Positions 8,658 through 18,186 are shown, counted from the stretch's first letter. The stretch: 64,000 nucleotides of DNA from Roseimaritima ulvae (GCF_008065135.1 NZ_CP042914.1:248001-312000); one strand, 5' to 3'. Program-made: numbers and translations. Notes: generated from the sequence alone by a model not told the origin.

Positions 8658-9643
8658 TGAGCGAGCTTCAACCGATCGTTGAAATTCAAAACCTGACCAA
8701 GCACTACGGTGATTTTGCGGCCCTCGAGGACCTCAGTTTGACCGTCCACCGCGGCCAGATTTTGGGATTCATCGGACCCAATGGCGCCGGCAAAACCACG
8801 ACGATCAAAATCCTCGTGGGGCTGGCCAAACCAACCTCGGGCGCCGCTCGCATCGCCGGCGTTGATTGTGCCAAACAGTCGGCCCGAATCAAACGCTTGG
8901 TCGGCTATATGCCCGACGGTTTCGGGGCCTACGACAATATGCGCGTCCGCGAATACTTGGACTTCTTTGGCGCCGCCTTTGGGATCCCCCGCCGCCAACG
9001 ACAACGCCGGATCGACGAAGTTCTGGAAATCACCGCCAGCACCTACATGCGTGATCGGTTCGTGGAAAGTCTCAGCCATGGCATGCAACAACGCGTCGGC
9101 ATCGCTCGCACACTGCTGCATGATCCCGAGGTGTTGATTTTCGACGAACCCGCCAACGGACTGGATCCACAAGCTCGTATCGAGATGCGGGAACTGCTGC
9201 TGCATCTGGCCGCCTGCGATAAAACGCTGATTGTGACCAGCCATATCTTGCCTGAATTGTCGCGGATCTGTGACCAAGTGGCCATCCTCACGCATGGCCG
9301 ACTGCGGGCCGCGGGATCGCTTGACAAAATCATGCACGATTTGAGACAGCGGCGCATGATCGAGATCCAGTTGACCTCCGGTGAGAAGGCCGAGCAAGCC
9401 GAGCAGGTGTTGCGGAAAATTCTGCACGATGATGAACCGGTGACGGTGTCCCCAGCCGAATCGATGGTTCGATTTGAGACCGTGCGAAGCGACGACGCGC
9501 TGAGCGAAGTGTTGGGCTCGCTGGTGCAAGCCGGCGTCAAGTTGGCTCAATTCCGTGAGCTGCAGGCGGACTTGGAAGATGCCTTCTTGTCGGTCATTCG
9601 GCAAACCGAGGACGAATCGGAACCGGCTGAGCCGGTGGGTTAG
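8657..9643 (+). CDS. ABC transporter ATP-binding protein
   Basis: This is the nucleotide-binding subunit of an ABC-2 type exporter. Visible motifs are Walker A GPNGAGKTT (residues 40-48), signature LSHGMQQR (about 139-146), Walker B VLIFDEPANGLD (about 159-170) and the switch histidine in TSHILPEL. Length (about 328 residues) fits the CcmA/DrrA-type family with a C-terminal extension. A GTG at 8654 is an alternative start 3 bases upstream. It is coupled to the preceding gene and followed after 64 bases by its permease. Confidence 0.95.
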   Translation: MSELQPIVEIQNLTKHYGDFAALEDLSLTVHRGQILGFIGPNGAGKTTTIKILVGLAKPTSGAARIAGVDCAKQSARIKRLVGYMPDGFGAYDNMRVREYLDFFGAAFGIPRRQRQRRIDEVLEITASTYMRDRFVESLSHGMQQRVGIARTLLHDPEVLIFDEPANGLDPQARIEMRELLLHLAACDKTLIVTSHILPELSRICDQVAILTHGRLRAAGSLDKIMHDLRQRRMIEIQLTSGEKAEQAEQVLRKILHDDEPVTVSPAESMVRFETVRSDDALSEVLGSLVQAGVKLAQFRELQADLEDAFLSVIRQTEDESEPAEPVG

Positions 9644-9707
9644 TGGGCCGGTGAGTTAGTGAGTTTGTATTTCTACAAAATTTCTTGAACGCTTCGAAAC
9701 AGTTCCG

Positions 9708-11363
9708 ATGCTTCCGATTATTCGACGCGAGTTTGTTGCCATCTTACGGACCCGGCGGGCCGCCATCATTCAGTGGCTGTTGGCGGTTTGTTATACGGCC
9801 ATCATCTTGATCCGTTGGCCGGGCGATGCGCGGACGGATCTGGCGGGTTCCAATTCGCAGGACTTGTTCGCTTTGTTCGCATACGGTTTGTTGGCCGTAG
9901 TGGTGTTGCTGACGCCGATCTTCCCTGCCACTTCGATCGTCATGGAGCGGCGGACCGGGACGTTGGCGTTACTGCTGAATTCGCCCTTAAAAACCCCCTC
10001 TATCTATCTCGGCAAACTTCTCGGCGTGCTGGGGTTTGTGGTCTTGATGATCGCCATTTCACTGCCCTCGGCCGCGGCTTGTTATGCGATGGGTGGTGTG
10101 GCCTTGCATGAGCAGCTGTTGACGCTGTACGCGTTCCTGCTGGTCGTGGCCGTGCAGTACGTGAGCGTGGGGTTACTGGTCAGCAGCTATGCGACCAGCG
10201 CGGATTCCGCGGTCCGATTGACTTACGGTTGTGTGCTGGGACTAGCCGTGATCACGCTGGGCCCGTACTTCTTGTTCCAGTCCGATAGCGGCTTGGTCGC
10301 ATCGGTGGTGCCTTGGCTGCGCTGCGTGTCGCCGATCCCTGCCGTGATGCAAATTGCCGGACAGGGCGACATCGGATCGCAGCAACAGATGCAGGGTTGG
10401 AGCGCGTTGGGGCGTTATGTTTTGCTGGCCGCCGTGTCTTCGATTGGGATGTCGGTATGGACGATGTATCGATTGCATTTTCGCGTGATGGACCGCAGTC
10501 GCAGCCAGGGCATGATCACCGACGACAAGGGCTGGGGAATTCGAGCCATCCGCCGCGTGGCGTTTTTGGTCGACCCCAGTCGTCGCAGTGGCGGCATTGG
10601 AAACTGGAGCAATCCGGTGATGATCAAAGAGTTTCGTTCGCGGCGTTTCGGTCGCTCGCACTGGATGATTCGATTAGTGATGGCGTGCGCCGTGCTGTCG
10701 TTGTTGATCGCGTTTTCGGTCACTGCGGGCACGGTTCGTTTGCAATTGGAAGCCGTCGGCGGACCGTTGGTGATGCTGCAAGTCGGTTTGTTGGTGATGT
10801 TCCTGCCAAGCTTGGCGGCGGGGTTGGTCAGCAGCGAACGCGAAAGTGGGGCTTGGCCCTTGCTGCGCAGTACACCGTTGTCGGGCGGCGCGATCGTCCG
10901 CGGCAAATTGCTGAGCGTGTTTTGGACGATGTTGTTGTTGATCGCGTCGACGATTCCCGGTTATCTGGTGATGATGTATATCCAGCCCACTCTCTGGGTG
11001 CAGGTCGTCCAAGGGTTTGTGTGTTTGATCCTGGCGGGGTTGTTGGCGTTGATGATCAGCGCCGCGGTGGGCAGTCTTTTTCGGCGGACCGCGGCGGCCA
11101 CCACGGCCGCCTATATCTGTGTGCTGACGCTGTTTGGCGGAACGCTATTGGTGTGGTTGGCTCGTGACGCTCCGTTTGGTTATGAAACGGTGGAAAACGT
11201 GTTAACGGTGAATCCCATGGCGGCGGCTTTGGGCGTGTTCCGCATCCCAGGATTCGATACTTACAATCTGCTGCCACTGTCCTGGTATCTGTCGGCGGCG
11301 ATCATCGTGACGATGTATTTCGCGATGCGTCTACAAGTCCAACGGTTGACGAGGCCCGAATGA
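9708..11363 (+). CDS. ABC-2 type transporter permease, two fused halves
   Basis: The protein has 551 residues. Two similar membrane halves can be seen, each opening with an amphipathic segment that leads into hydrophobic helices: IIRREFVAILRTRRAAII at the start and NPVMIKEFRSRRFGRSHWMIR near residue 305. About twelve membrane segments are apparent. The duplicated layout suggests that one polypeptide supplies the whole channel for the ATPase upstream. Its stop overlaps the next start (ATGA at 11360-11363). Substrate is unknown. Confidence 0.88.
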   Translation: MLPIIRREFVAILRTRRAAIIQWLLAVCYTAIILIRWPGDARTDLAGSNSQDLFALFAYGLLAVVVLLTPIFPATSIVMERRTGTLALLLNSPLKTPSIYLGKLLGVLGFVVLMIAISLPSAAACYAMGGVALHEQLLTLYAFLLVVAVQYVSVGLLVSSYATSADSAVRLTYGCVLGLAVITLGPYFLFQSDSGLVASVVPWLRCVSPIPAVMQIAGQGDIGSQQQMQGWSALGRYVLLAAVSSIGMSVWTMYRLHFRVMDRSRSQGMITDDKGWGIRAIRRVAFLVDPSRRSGGIGNWSNPVMIKEFRSRRFGRSHWMIRLVMACAVLSLLIAFSVTAGTVRLQLEAVGGPLVMLQVGLLVMFLPSLAAGLVSSERESGAWPLLRSTPLSGGAIVRGKLLSVFWTMLLLIASTIPGYLVMMYIQPTLWVQVVQGFVCLILAGLLALMISAAVGSLFRRTAAATTAAYICVLTLFGGTLLVWLARDAPFGYETVENVLTVNPMAAALGVFRIPGFDTYNLLPLSWYLSAAIIVTMYFAMRLQVQRLTRPE

Positions 11364-13147
11364 ATGTTTCTGTTTCCGCGCGGTTCAAGGCTGTGCCCAG
11401 GGCCATCATCGCGACGTGTGTGGCGACAATGTGCGTGGTGGCGACATGCCGAGCGGCCGATGGTCCGCCCATCAAGGACCCCAACGTTACCTGGCTGCAT
11501 TTAGAACAGCCGGAGATCGTCATCAAAAAGCCCGAGATCGGCTGGTCGGACAGCTTGCAAGACCTTTGGCTACGAAGCTTGCTGTTGGACGAAGCGGAAC
11601 TGAAACGCGATGTCACCGATGCGCTGACCCTGGCGCAGTCGTTGGGCATGCAGGCCAAGCCTGAATTTCGCGACGTGCTGTGGCAAATCATCCAGGATCC
11701 GGAGCTGCCGACAAGTGTTCGGGTGTCGGCGGCGCAGGCGTACGTGGCGATGGGCAAACCGCCGCAGATCGATGAACTGTCGGGGGTGGCCCAGCGCTGG
11801 CCCACGGCGTTGGCCGTCGTGCTGGAACCCGCCCTGGCGGCTTGGGATTACCGGCCATTGCGTGAACTCTGGCAGCGGCGGTTGCAGACCGATGATACGG
11901 ATCCGGTGCTGCGGCGGGTGGCGGTCGAAGCGCTGGGGACGGTTCGTGAAGGCGCGGCGGAAGCAGCCTTAGTGGAACTGCTGCAGGATCCGCATCAGCC
12001 GTCCAGTTTACAACTGGTGGCCGCTCGGTCTTTGGCACGCTTGCCCAGCCCTCGCCTACTGGAGTTGGCTCAAGCCGCTCTTGACGACCCCGCCGCGTCT
12101 GTAATGCAGCGATTGTTAGCCGTGCAGCTGTTGAAAGAACAGGATTCCGACGCGGCGATCGAGATGCTGGAACGGTTTGCCGACGTGGAGGATCGAGTGG
12201 TTGCTGGAGAAGCGTTGCGGCAACTGTTGCGAATCGCTCCGTCAAGTGTTCTGGCCCGCGCCGGAGAAACGATCGGTGATTCGGACGCCAATGTTCGCGC
12301 GGTCACCGTTGCCGCGCTGGCAACGGCGCCGACGCCAGCGAATATTGAACTGCTGGCCAAATCCTTATCGGACCCCGTGCTGGAAATTCGTCGTACCGCT
12401 CGGGGCCACCTGTTTCGGTTCGCCGAAGATCAAGCGTTGCGACCGCACGTGGTGCAGCAAGCCACCGCAGTGCTCAAGGGAGAAGCTTGGCGAGGCATCG
12501 AGCAAGCGTTGGTCCTGTTGACCAAATTACAGAATCGCGATTCGCGGCAGCGGTTGTTTCAGTTGCTCGAGCACGATCGGGACGAGGTCATGGAAACGGC
12601 GGCCTGGAGCATTAAAAAGCTGGCACAGCCCGCCTGGGCAGAGCAGTGTTTCGGCGCGCTACAGCAAGCTCTAGAACGTTTTGACGGTCAGGCCAGCGAC
12701 GCCATGGCAGACACCTTAACGCACTTAGTGGAGACCATGGGCGTGTTGCAGATGCAGGAGTCGCTGGAATTGCAACGGACGTTTGTGCCCAAAAACGCGC
12801 CGTTTTCGCGCACCATTCGCGGGGCCGCGGTGTGGTCGATCGGCGAAATTTTGCGGGACCAACCCCAGGCGGATGTGGTGGCCGAATTGGAATCACGGCT
12901 GAACGACGCCAATCCGGCTTTTCCTGAAACCGAGATCGTTCGCGGCATGGCGGCGGTAGCTCTGGGGAAGATGCAGTCCCAGGGATCTTTGCAGCACCTG
13001 GAGCAATGGCGCGAGATAGACGGGCTCAACTCGTTTACCGGTGGCCGTTCGGCCTGGGCGATTTTTAAGCTGACCGGGGAACCGATGGGCGAAGTCGAGA
13101 TGCCCGCCTCCACGCTCGGTGGTTGGTTTATCCAACCGCTCGAGTAA
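11360..13147 (+). CDS. Exported HEAT-repeat protein
   Basis: The protein has 595 residues with a signal peptide (hydrophobic segment about residues 14-30, ending CRAADG). The rest is a run of alpha-helical HEAT/PBS-lyase-like repeats, with units such as DPVLRRVAVEALGTVREGAA, SSLQLVAARSLARLPSPR and DANVRAVTVAALATAPTPAN. Such scaffolds usually bind other proteins. It is translationally coupled to the permease, so it is the last gene of the 6138-13147 exporter operon and may act as a periplasmic partner of it. No catalytic motif is visible. Confidence 0.85.
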   Translation: MNVSVSARFKAVPRAIIATCVATMCVVATCRAADGPPIKDPNVTWLHLEQPEIVIKKPEIGWSDSLQDLWLRSLLLDEAELKRDVTDALTLAQSLGMQAKPEFRDVLWQIIQDPELPTSVRVSAAQAYVAMGKPPQIDELSGVAQRWPTALAVVLEPALAAWDYRPLRELWQRRLQTDDTDPVLRRVAVEALGTVREGAAEAALVELLQDPHQPSSLQLVAARSLARLPSPRLLELAQAALDDPAASVMQRLLAVQLLKEQDSDAAIEMLERFADVEDRVVAGEALRQLLRIAPSSVLARAGETIGDSDANVRAVTVAALATAPTPANIELLAKSLSDPVLEIRRTARGHLFRFAEDQALRPHVVQQATAVLKGEAWRGIEQALVLLTKLQNRDSRQRLFQLLEHDRDEVMETAAWSIKKLAQPAWAEQCFGALQQALERFDGQASDAMADTLTHLVETMGVLQMQESLELQRTFVPKNAPFSRTIRGAAVWSIGEILRDQPQADVVAELESRLNDANPAFPETEIVRGMAAVALGKMQSQGSLQHLEQWREIDGLNSFTGGRSAWAIFKLTGEPMGEVEMPASTLGGWFIQPLE

Positions 13148-13154
13148 GCGAGCT

Positions 13155-13455
13155 CGTTTAACCCGCAGCCGGAGGAGCCTCGCCAAGTTCGGCACGCACC
13201 GTTAGGTCTTGCGGGCTCCGCAGGCGCAGGCGTTGTCCGGGGGGTGCGTTGCAATCAAAGCGAATAGGTTGTGTGCATCAAGCGGCCCTCAACAGTCCGT
13301 GGCGGCCCACGCCGGCGCCTTCGGAGACGCCTGACTTAATAGCATTGAATTGCCATACGGCCACACTCCACCCTCCCCCTGGGAGGGTCGAGCGTCAGCG
13401 AGGGGAGGGTGAAGTGCTACTGATTCAGCCGGCGCCTTCGGCTGCGGGTTAAACG
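13155..13455. repeat. Repeat-filled convergent gap between the HEAT gene and the lipoprotein gene
   Basis: The 369-base gap (13148-13516) has no gene. A copy of the GGGTTAAACG element lies at 13155-13179 in reverse orientation, and another at 13428-13455 in forward orientation. Together they form an imperfect inverted pair about 250 bases apart. Between them, 13363-13413 holds a hairpin of the second family (CACCCTCCCCCTGGGAGGGTCG followed by AGCGTCAGCGAGGGGAGGGTG). The second element is followed by GCAGCCGCAGGAGCCTCG, which echoes the sequence after the first. Confidence 0.7.
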
Positions 13456-13516
13456 ATGCAGCCGCAGGAGCCTCGAAACGTTTGGCTGCGCAAGTCGGGT
13501 TGGAAAACAACGCGAC

Positions 13517-14002
13517 CTATTCCAGGTCGAAGTCGAATTTGTTTTCTTGACCTTCGACCACACTGCGTTTCAGCCCCGATTGGGACGCATCGCTGTATTT
13601 CTCGGGTAGCGAATTTTTCTCCATCGCCGCCATGCTTCCCGAGCTCGCTGCCGCCATCATCTGTTCGTAGGATTCGCCGGGATTTTCGGCATCCACTTCT
13701 CCCATGTCGGCCTTGGGTTCGGATTTGGCGATGGTGACGTTGTATTCGCCTGGCAGCGCGCCGTCATTGGTACTGAAGGTAGTCAACTGGAATTTGCCTG
13801 ACGCGTCGGTGGTGCCACTGGCGGATCGGCCCGCGCCGTCACCGGCGGCGAGGAACGTCACCGTGGCTCCCTCAACCGGCTTGCCTTTGTAGGACACCGA
13901 GCCTTCGACGGGCGCGGGGTCGGGGAAGCCACTGCCTCCTCCACAGCCAACCATAGCGCACGCCAACACAGCAACGGACATAAACGAACTGCAACGTTTC
14001 AT
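13517..14002 (-). CDS. Lipoprotein with a carboxypeptidase-regulatory-like (transthyretin-type) domain
   Basis: The protein has 161 residues. The N-terminus MKRCSSFMSVAVLACAMVGC is a lipoprotein signal with the lipobox cysteine before GGGSGF. The rest begins PVEGSVSYKGKPVEGATVTF, the pattern of the small beta-sandwich domain common in planctomycete lipoproteins. Genes of this type very often sit beside DUF1559 genes, as here (95 bases from the 14098 gene on the same strand, with a terminator hairpin in between). It is probably an envelope protein of unknown role. Confidence 0.8.
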   Translation of the reverse strand: MKRCSSFMSVAVLACAMVGCGGGSGFPDPAPVEGSVSYKGKPVEGATVTFLAAGDGAGRSASGTTDASGKFQLTTFSTNDGALPGEYNVTIAKSEPKADMGEVDAENPGESYEQMMAAASSGSMAAMEKNSLPEKYSDASQSGLKRSVVEGQENKFDFDLE

Positions 14003-14037
14003 ACTTCAACACTCGAATTAAGAAAAAATTGTCTGGT

Positions 14038-14074
14038 TAAAAAAAGAAAGCGAAGGTTGGTAGCAACCTTCGCT
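14038..14074 (-). terminator. Intrinsic terminator after the 14098-15111 DUF1559 gene
   Basis: On the minus strand, AGCGAAGGTTG and CAACCTTCGCT form a perfect 11-bp stem with a 4-base loop (14049-14074), followed by a T-rich run (TTTCTTTTTTT, 14039-14049). This is the clearest classical terminator in the window. It lies between the DUF1559 stop and the lipoprotein start, so the lipoprotein should need its own promoter or read-through. Confidence 0.88.
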
Positions 14075-14097
14075 CTCTGGAAACCGCTCAACAAAGG

Positions 14098-15111
14098 TTA
14101 CGGCATTTGCAGGGGTTGGCCGTCGTTGCGGCCACCCAATTTCTGGTACGTGGCGTAATCGACAGTTTCCGGAATGAACCGGACCGAACCATCGCAAAGT
14201 GCAAACTGGGCACCACCGGGGTGTTGCGATTTAAACGCCTGCGAGGTCTGCCAGTTAGCATAGTGGTTGCAGCCTAGCGAAGTGTCGTTGTCGCGAACGC
14301 CGTTCCAACCGCAGGTGTTGAAGTTGATCGGGCCCGTGGTCGCGGTCCAAAGTGCATTGGCATTATACCAACCGCCGCGATGGTGGTCGCCGCAACTGGG
14401 GATGATTTCGCCAAACATAATCGTATTGGACGTGCCGTCGGTGATGTCGGAAAACTTAGCACCCCAGTACCACCTGGAAAAAACTCCAGAGATGTCCCGT
14501 TGCGTGTTGCTCGATCCGTGGCCGGTCGAACCGGGCCCGAACATTTCGCCACCAAGGATCGTGGGGTCGTCATTGGCATCCGGGTACTGGTTACAGCCGT
14601 AACGCCCGGGCATCACTTGGTTACCCATCGACTTGGCGTAGTTGTAGAACTGGTGAGCTCCACTGAGTTTGTTGCCGGTGGTGCCGTCGGAAGGGCAGAT
14701 GTAGACCGACATCTTGGTGCCGTTGGCGCCCGAGTAGCCCAAGGAGCCAATCTGCGCAACCACGTCGCCCTTAAAGTCGATTTGATCGAACAAGTTGCTC
14801 TGCTCGACAAAGGGAAGCATTTTTACGAGCACGGAACCCTTACGCCAAGGGCCGCCCTGCCAGGGCCTGCCGGTGGGCGTGTTTGACGGATCATTATCCC
14901 GCGTGCCCATCGGGAAACGCTCCGAGTTGGAATCGGCGTAATTGTGAACCGCTAAACCAATCTGCTTGAGGTTGTTACTGCACGACATCCGTCGTGCGGC
15001 CTCGCGGGCTGCTTGTACAGCTGGTAGTAGCAGGCCTACCAGCACCCCAATGATGGCGATAACCACCAATAATTCCACAAGGGTAAACCCTCGCCTGGAC
15101 CGTCGCGACAT
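14098..15111 (-). CDS. DUF1559 prepilin-like protein, tandem copy 1
   Basis: The protein has 337 residues starting MSRRSRRGFTLVELLVVIAI, with a GGAG-type ribosome site upstream. It carries the family pattern AARRMSCSNNLKQIG, a cysteine-containing middle (SVYICPSDGTTGN, GEIIPSCGDHHRGGW) and the H-X9-DG region QHPGGAQFALCDGSVRF. It is closely similar along its whole length to the protein at 15659-16675, so the two arose by duplication. It ends at a strong terminator. Function unknown. Confidence 0.93.
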   Translation of the reverse strand: MSRRSRRGFTLVELLVVIAIIGVLVGLLLPAVQAAREAARRMSCSNNLKQIGLAVHNYADSNSERFPMGTRDNDPSNTPTGRPWQGGPWRKGSVLVKMLPFVEQSNLFDQIDFKGDVVAQIGSLGYSGANGTKMSVYICPSDGTTGNKLSGAHQFYNYAKSMGNQVMPGRYGCNQYPDANDDPTILGGEMFGPGSTGHGSSNTQRDISGVFSRWYWGAKFSDITDGTSNTIMFGEIIPSCGDHHRGGWYNANALWTATTGPINFNTCGWNGVRDNDTSLGCNHYANWQTSQAFKSQHPGGAQFALCDGSVRFIPETVDYATYQKLGGRNDGQPLQMP

Positions 15112-15658
15112 AGTGCTTCTCCGTGATTAGAGCGAAAAGAGAATCGCAGCGCCGAGCGGGAAAAGGATAATGCTGACGCTGACTACTTCAGGCGAATGTA
15201 ACGGAGTTCAGATTAACATACAACAAAATTTCGATTTTTCGCGAAACTTTTTCAGTGGCTCGATTGTGGGGTTGGGCGAGCGCTGCGGGGGGGGGGGTTG
15301 TGGCTGTTGGCGATTGCGCAAGCTTTATTCCAGAGTCGCAAGGGACGCCAGATGGAGTGCTGACGGATTGCCTTCACTCTCCCTTGGGGAGAGTCGAGCG
15401 TCAGCGAGAAGAGGGCGCCCGCGCGGCTGCGATAACTATAAAAACCTCCCCTCGCTAAGGCTTGACCCTCCTTGAAAAGGAGGGTCAAGAAAGAGGCCTC
15501 AAGGTTCAGTCCTGCAGTATTTGGCGTCCCTCGCGGTTCCGGAAGGAAAACCTCGTGAACGAACACCGCGTCGATGCCAACCTTTTGACTGGCAAGTGCT
15601 AGCCTTGACGCGGCTTGGGACCGATGTCATTCGCTTTCCGGAAACCGCTCAGCAAATG
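15112..15658. repeat. Intergenic region between the DUF1559 duplicates, with a two-hairpin repeat
   Basis: No gene is supported in these 547 bases. The main content is an element at 15373-15490: a CTCTCCCTTGGGGAGAG hairpin with GTCGAGCGTCAGCGAG, an AT-rich middle, and a GACCCTCCTTGAAAAGGAGG hairpin. Its near-complete reverse-complement copy is at 32449-32565. An 11-base G run lies at about 15287-15297. The last ~25 bases before 15659 (GGAAACCGCTCAGCAAATGTTAC) repeat the sequence downstream of copy 1. Confidence 0.75.
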
Positions 15659-16675
15659 TTACGGCATTTGCAGGGGTTGGCCGTCGTTGCGGCCACCCAA
15701 TTTCTGGTACGTCGTATAGTCGACGGTTTCGGGAATGAACCGAACCGAACCATCACAGAGCACAAACTGGGCACCGCCGGGATGTTGCGATTTAAAAGCT
15801 TGTGACGTCTGCCAGTTCCGGTAGTCGTTGCAAGGAGCGGCGGTTTGTTGATTATCGGCCACGCCCTGCCAACCACAGGTATTGAAGTTGATCGGGCCGG
15901 TGGTGGCGGTCCAGAGTGCATTGGAGCTGTACCAGCCACCGCGATGGTGGTCGCCGCAGCTGGGAATGATTTCCCCAAACAGGATCGTATTGGACGTGCC
16001 GTCCGTAATGTCTGCAAATTTGGCGGACCAAATGAACCGCGAGAAAACTCCGGAGATACTGTTCGGAGTATTCGTTGAGCCGTGTCCGGTGCCGCCAGCG
16101 ACATACATTCGGCCACCCAGGATGGTTGGGTCGCCGTTGGCATCCGGGTACTGATTGCAGCCATACTGGCCCGGCATCAGCTGATTACCCATCGATTTGG
16201 CGTAATTATAAAATTGATGGGCGCCGCTTAATTTGTTGCCCGTAGTGCCGTCGGAAGGGCAAATGTAGACGGACATCTTGGTGCCGCTGGTGCCAGCGTA
16301 GCCCAGCGCGGGAAATTGAGATTCGACATCGAGTGAGAAGTCGATTTGCTCAAAAACATTATTTTGTTCAACAAACGGAAGTAACTTTACTAGTTCGGAA
16401 CCTTTGCGCCATGGGCCGGCATTCCATGGCCAGCCACTGCCGGTGTTGGCCGGATCATGGGCCATCGTACCGACGGGGAATCGTTCTTTGTTTGAGTCGG
16501 CATAATTGTGAATGGCCAAGCCAATTTGCTTAAGGTTATTGCTGCATGACATTCGCCGGGCCGCCTCGCGGGCCGCCTGGACGGCGGGCAAAAGCAGTCC
16601 TACCAACACTCCAATAATGGCAATAACCACAAGTAATTCGACTAGCGTAAAGCCAGCCCTGAGTCGATGCGACAC
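15659..16675 (-). CDS. DUF1559 prepilin-like protein, tandem copy 2
   Basis: The protein has 338 residues and nearly the same architecture as the neighbouring 337-residue copy (SVYICPSDGTTGN, GPINFNTCGW, QHPGGAQFVLCDGSVRF, and the shared ending LGGRNDGQPLQMP). I place the start at the GTG at 16673-16675, because AGGAGAATCGCC directly precedes it as a ribosome site and the resulting length matches the duplicate. An upstream in-frame start at 16792 would add 39 residues without family features. Confidence 0.92.
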   Translation of the reverse strand: MSHRLRAGFTLVELLVVIAIIGVLVGLLLPAVQAAREAARRMSCSNNLKQIGLAIHNYADSNKERFPVGTMAHDPANTGSGWPWNAGPWRKGSELVKLLPFVEQNNVFEQIDFSLDVESQFPALGYAGTSGTKMSVYICPSDGTTGNKLSGAHQFYNYAKSMGNQLMPGQYGCNQYPDANGDPTILGGRMYVAGGTGHGSTNTPNSISGVFSRFIWSAKFADITDGTSNTILFGEIIPSCGDHHRGGWYSSNALWTATTGPINFNTCGWQGVADNQQTAAPCNDYRNWQTSQAFKSQHPGGAQFVLCDGSVRFIPETVDYTTYQKLGGRNDGQPLQMP

Positions 16676-16794
16676 GGCGATTCTCCTGGATGAGACAAAA
16701 AAATAGTAATATGAGACGCGTAATGTGGTATGTGCGCCCACTGCGGCGAGTGTAGTGGGGTTCTGTCGCACATACAATAAAGATGCGTCCAATC

Positions 16795-18186
16795 TTATCT
16801 ATTTTTTAAACGCTCGATTGCGGCCGTCGCTTGGGCGCTATCCGGATCGAGTCCTAGCACGGCTTGGTACCACATCAGGGCCACTTGCGGCCGCCCGCTG
16901 GCTTCGGTCAGTTCGGCCAATTGCAGCCGGATGTCGATATCCTGTGGGTGGTCGATGGCTTGAATATGTAACTCTGCGATCTTTAGAAAGTTCTCCTTTA
17001 ATTCCGTTGAACGCTGAATTTCCTGTTTGCCTTGTTCGGCCTTTCCATCCAACAATAGCGCCCGTCCCAGCAGGAAGCGGGCTTCGTGGTCGCTGGGCTC
17101 CGCCGTCACGGCCTGCTCCAGGTGCTGCACCGCTTCGGCGGCCTGTCTCTGGGACAGCAGGACGCGTCCGCCCACCAGATGGGCTCGGCGATGATCCGGT
17201 TGCAGGTCCCAGGCCCGACGACAAGCTTCCAGGGCGGCTTCGGAGTCTCCTTGGGCTTCCAGAACGGCTGCGCGTGCGGCCCACACCGCGGCGCTGTCTG
17301 GACAGGCTTCGAGGGTGGTTATAGCTTCGTCAAATTGCCGTAATTCCCGCTGGGAATCGGCCAAACGCAGGCGGAGATCGCTGGCCATCGGTTCGGGCGG
17401 CTGACGCTCGAGCGCCCGCTGGCAATCTTTCACTGCTTCGGTGAAGTTCTGGTATTCGCTGTGGATCCGGGCCGCCAGCATCAGCGAGCGATAGTCCTTG
17501 GGGTTGATGTCGGCAACGTGCCGGAGGTGCTGCGTGGCTTGTTGCATGGCACCGATGTCGTAGTACAGGATCCCCAGCCAGCGATGAGCCCGCTCCAGGC
17601 CGGGATTCAACTGCACCGCATTGTTGAGGCAGCCAATGGCTTCGTTCCAACGTCCTTGGGAGCGGAATACATCGGCGGCAATCATGTACGATTCGGGTTG
17701 CATGACCGCGACGGTGGAAACTTCCTGCGCCCGTTGCATGGCCGCATCAAATTGTTGGTCGCGAGCCAATAACACGGCTTCGATGGCCGTGCCCAGGACC
17801 GCATAGGTCGGGTGGGTGGCCAGTTGCCGCTGGGCATCGATGGCGGGTTCTACCTGGCCGTTGTCGATCGCATCCAAGGCGCTGCGATACAGGAGTCCCT
17901 CGGGCATCGAGTCGATGGGCGAGTTGCTGACGATCCGCGGGCGTGCCGGTGGCGTTTCAGCAGGCGTTTCCCGCGGCGAATCGGCTGGGGGTTCCGCCCG
18001 CGAATCGGTCGCTGTGTCCGTGGGCGAATCCGGGGGGCGCTCCGTGGTGGCCCTGGCGTTGGCATTGTCGTTGGCGTCGGGGCCCGCGATGGGTTTCGAA
18101 TAACAACCGCTCAGCGACGCCGTGGCGAGCAGCGTTGCGATAAGGATTAGTCGGCCTGGGGGGCTGTGCTGGAGCCTTCCACCCAT
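16795..18186 (-). CDS. TPR-repeat lipoprotein
   Basis: The protein has 463 residues from the ATG at 18184-18186. This start gives a lipoprotein signal (LILIATLLATASLSGC with the lipobox LSGC). After an acidic, low-complexity linker there is a long series of tetratricopeptide repeats, for example RWNEAIGCLNNAVQLNPGLE, HRWLGILYYDIGAMQQATQH and EAVQHLEQAVTAEPSDHEAR. TPR arrays bind partner proteins. Its start lies 40 bases inside the end of the FG-GAP gene, so the two are translationally coupled. Confidence 0.9.
   Translation of the reverse strand: MGGRLQHSPPGRLILIATLLATASLSGCYSKPIAGPDANDNANARATTERPPDSPTDTATDSRAEPPADSPRETPAETPPARPRIVSNSPIDSMPEGLLYRSALDAIDNGQVEPAIDAQRQLATHPTYAVLGTAIEAVLLARDQQFDAAMQRAQEVSTVAVMQPESYMIAADVFRSQGRWNEAIGCLNNAVQLNPGLERAHRWLGILYYDIGAMQQATQHLRHVADINPKDYRSLMLAARIHSEYQNFTEAVKDCQRALERQPPEPMASDLRLRLADSQRELRQFDEAITTLEACPDSAAVWAARAAVLEAQGDSEAALEACRRAWDLQPDHRRAHLVGGRVLLSQRQAAEAVQHLEQAVTAEPSDHEARFLLGRALLLDGKAEQGKQEIQRSTELKENFLKIAELHIQAIDHPQDIDIRLQLAELTEASGRPQVALMWYQAVLGLDPDSAQATAAIERLKNR

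Noticed and set aside
8549-9604. A 351-residue minus-strand frame
   Set aside because: Antisense to the ABC ATPase gene, whose Walker and signature motifs are intact.
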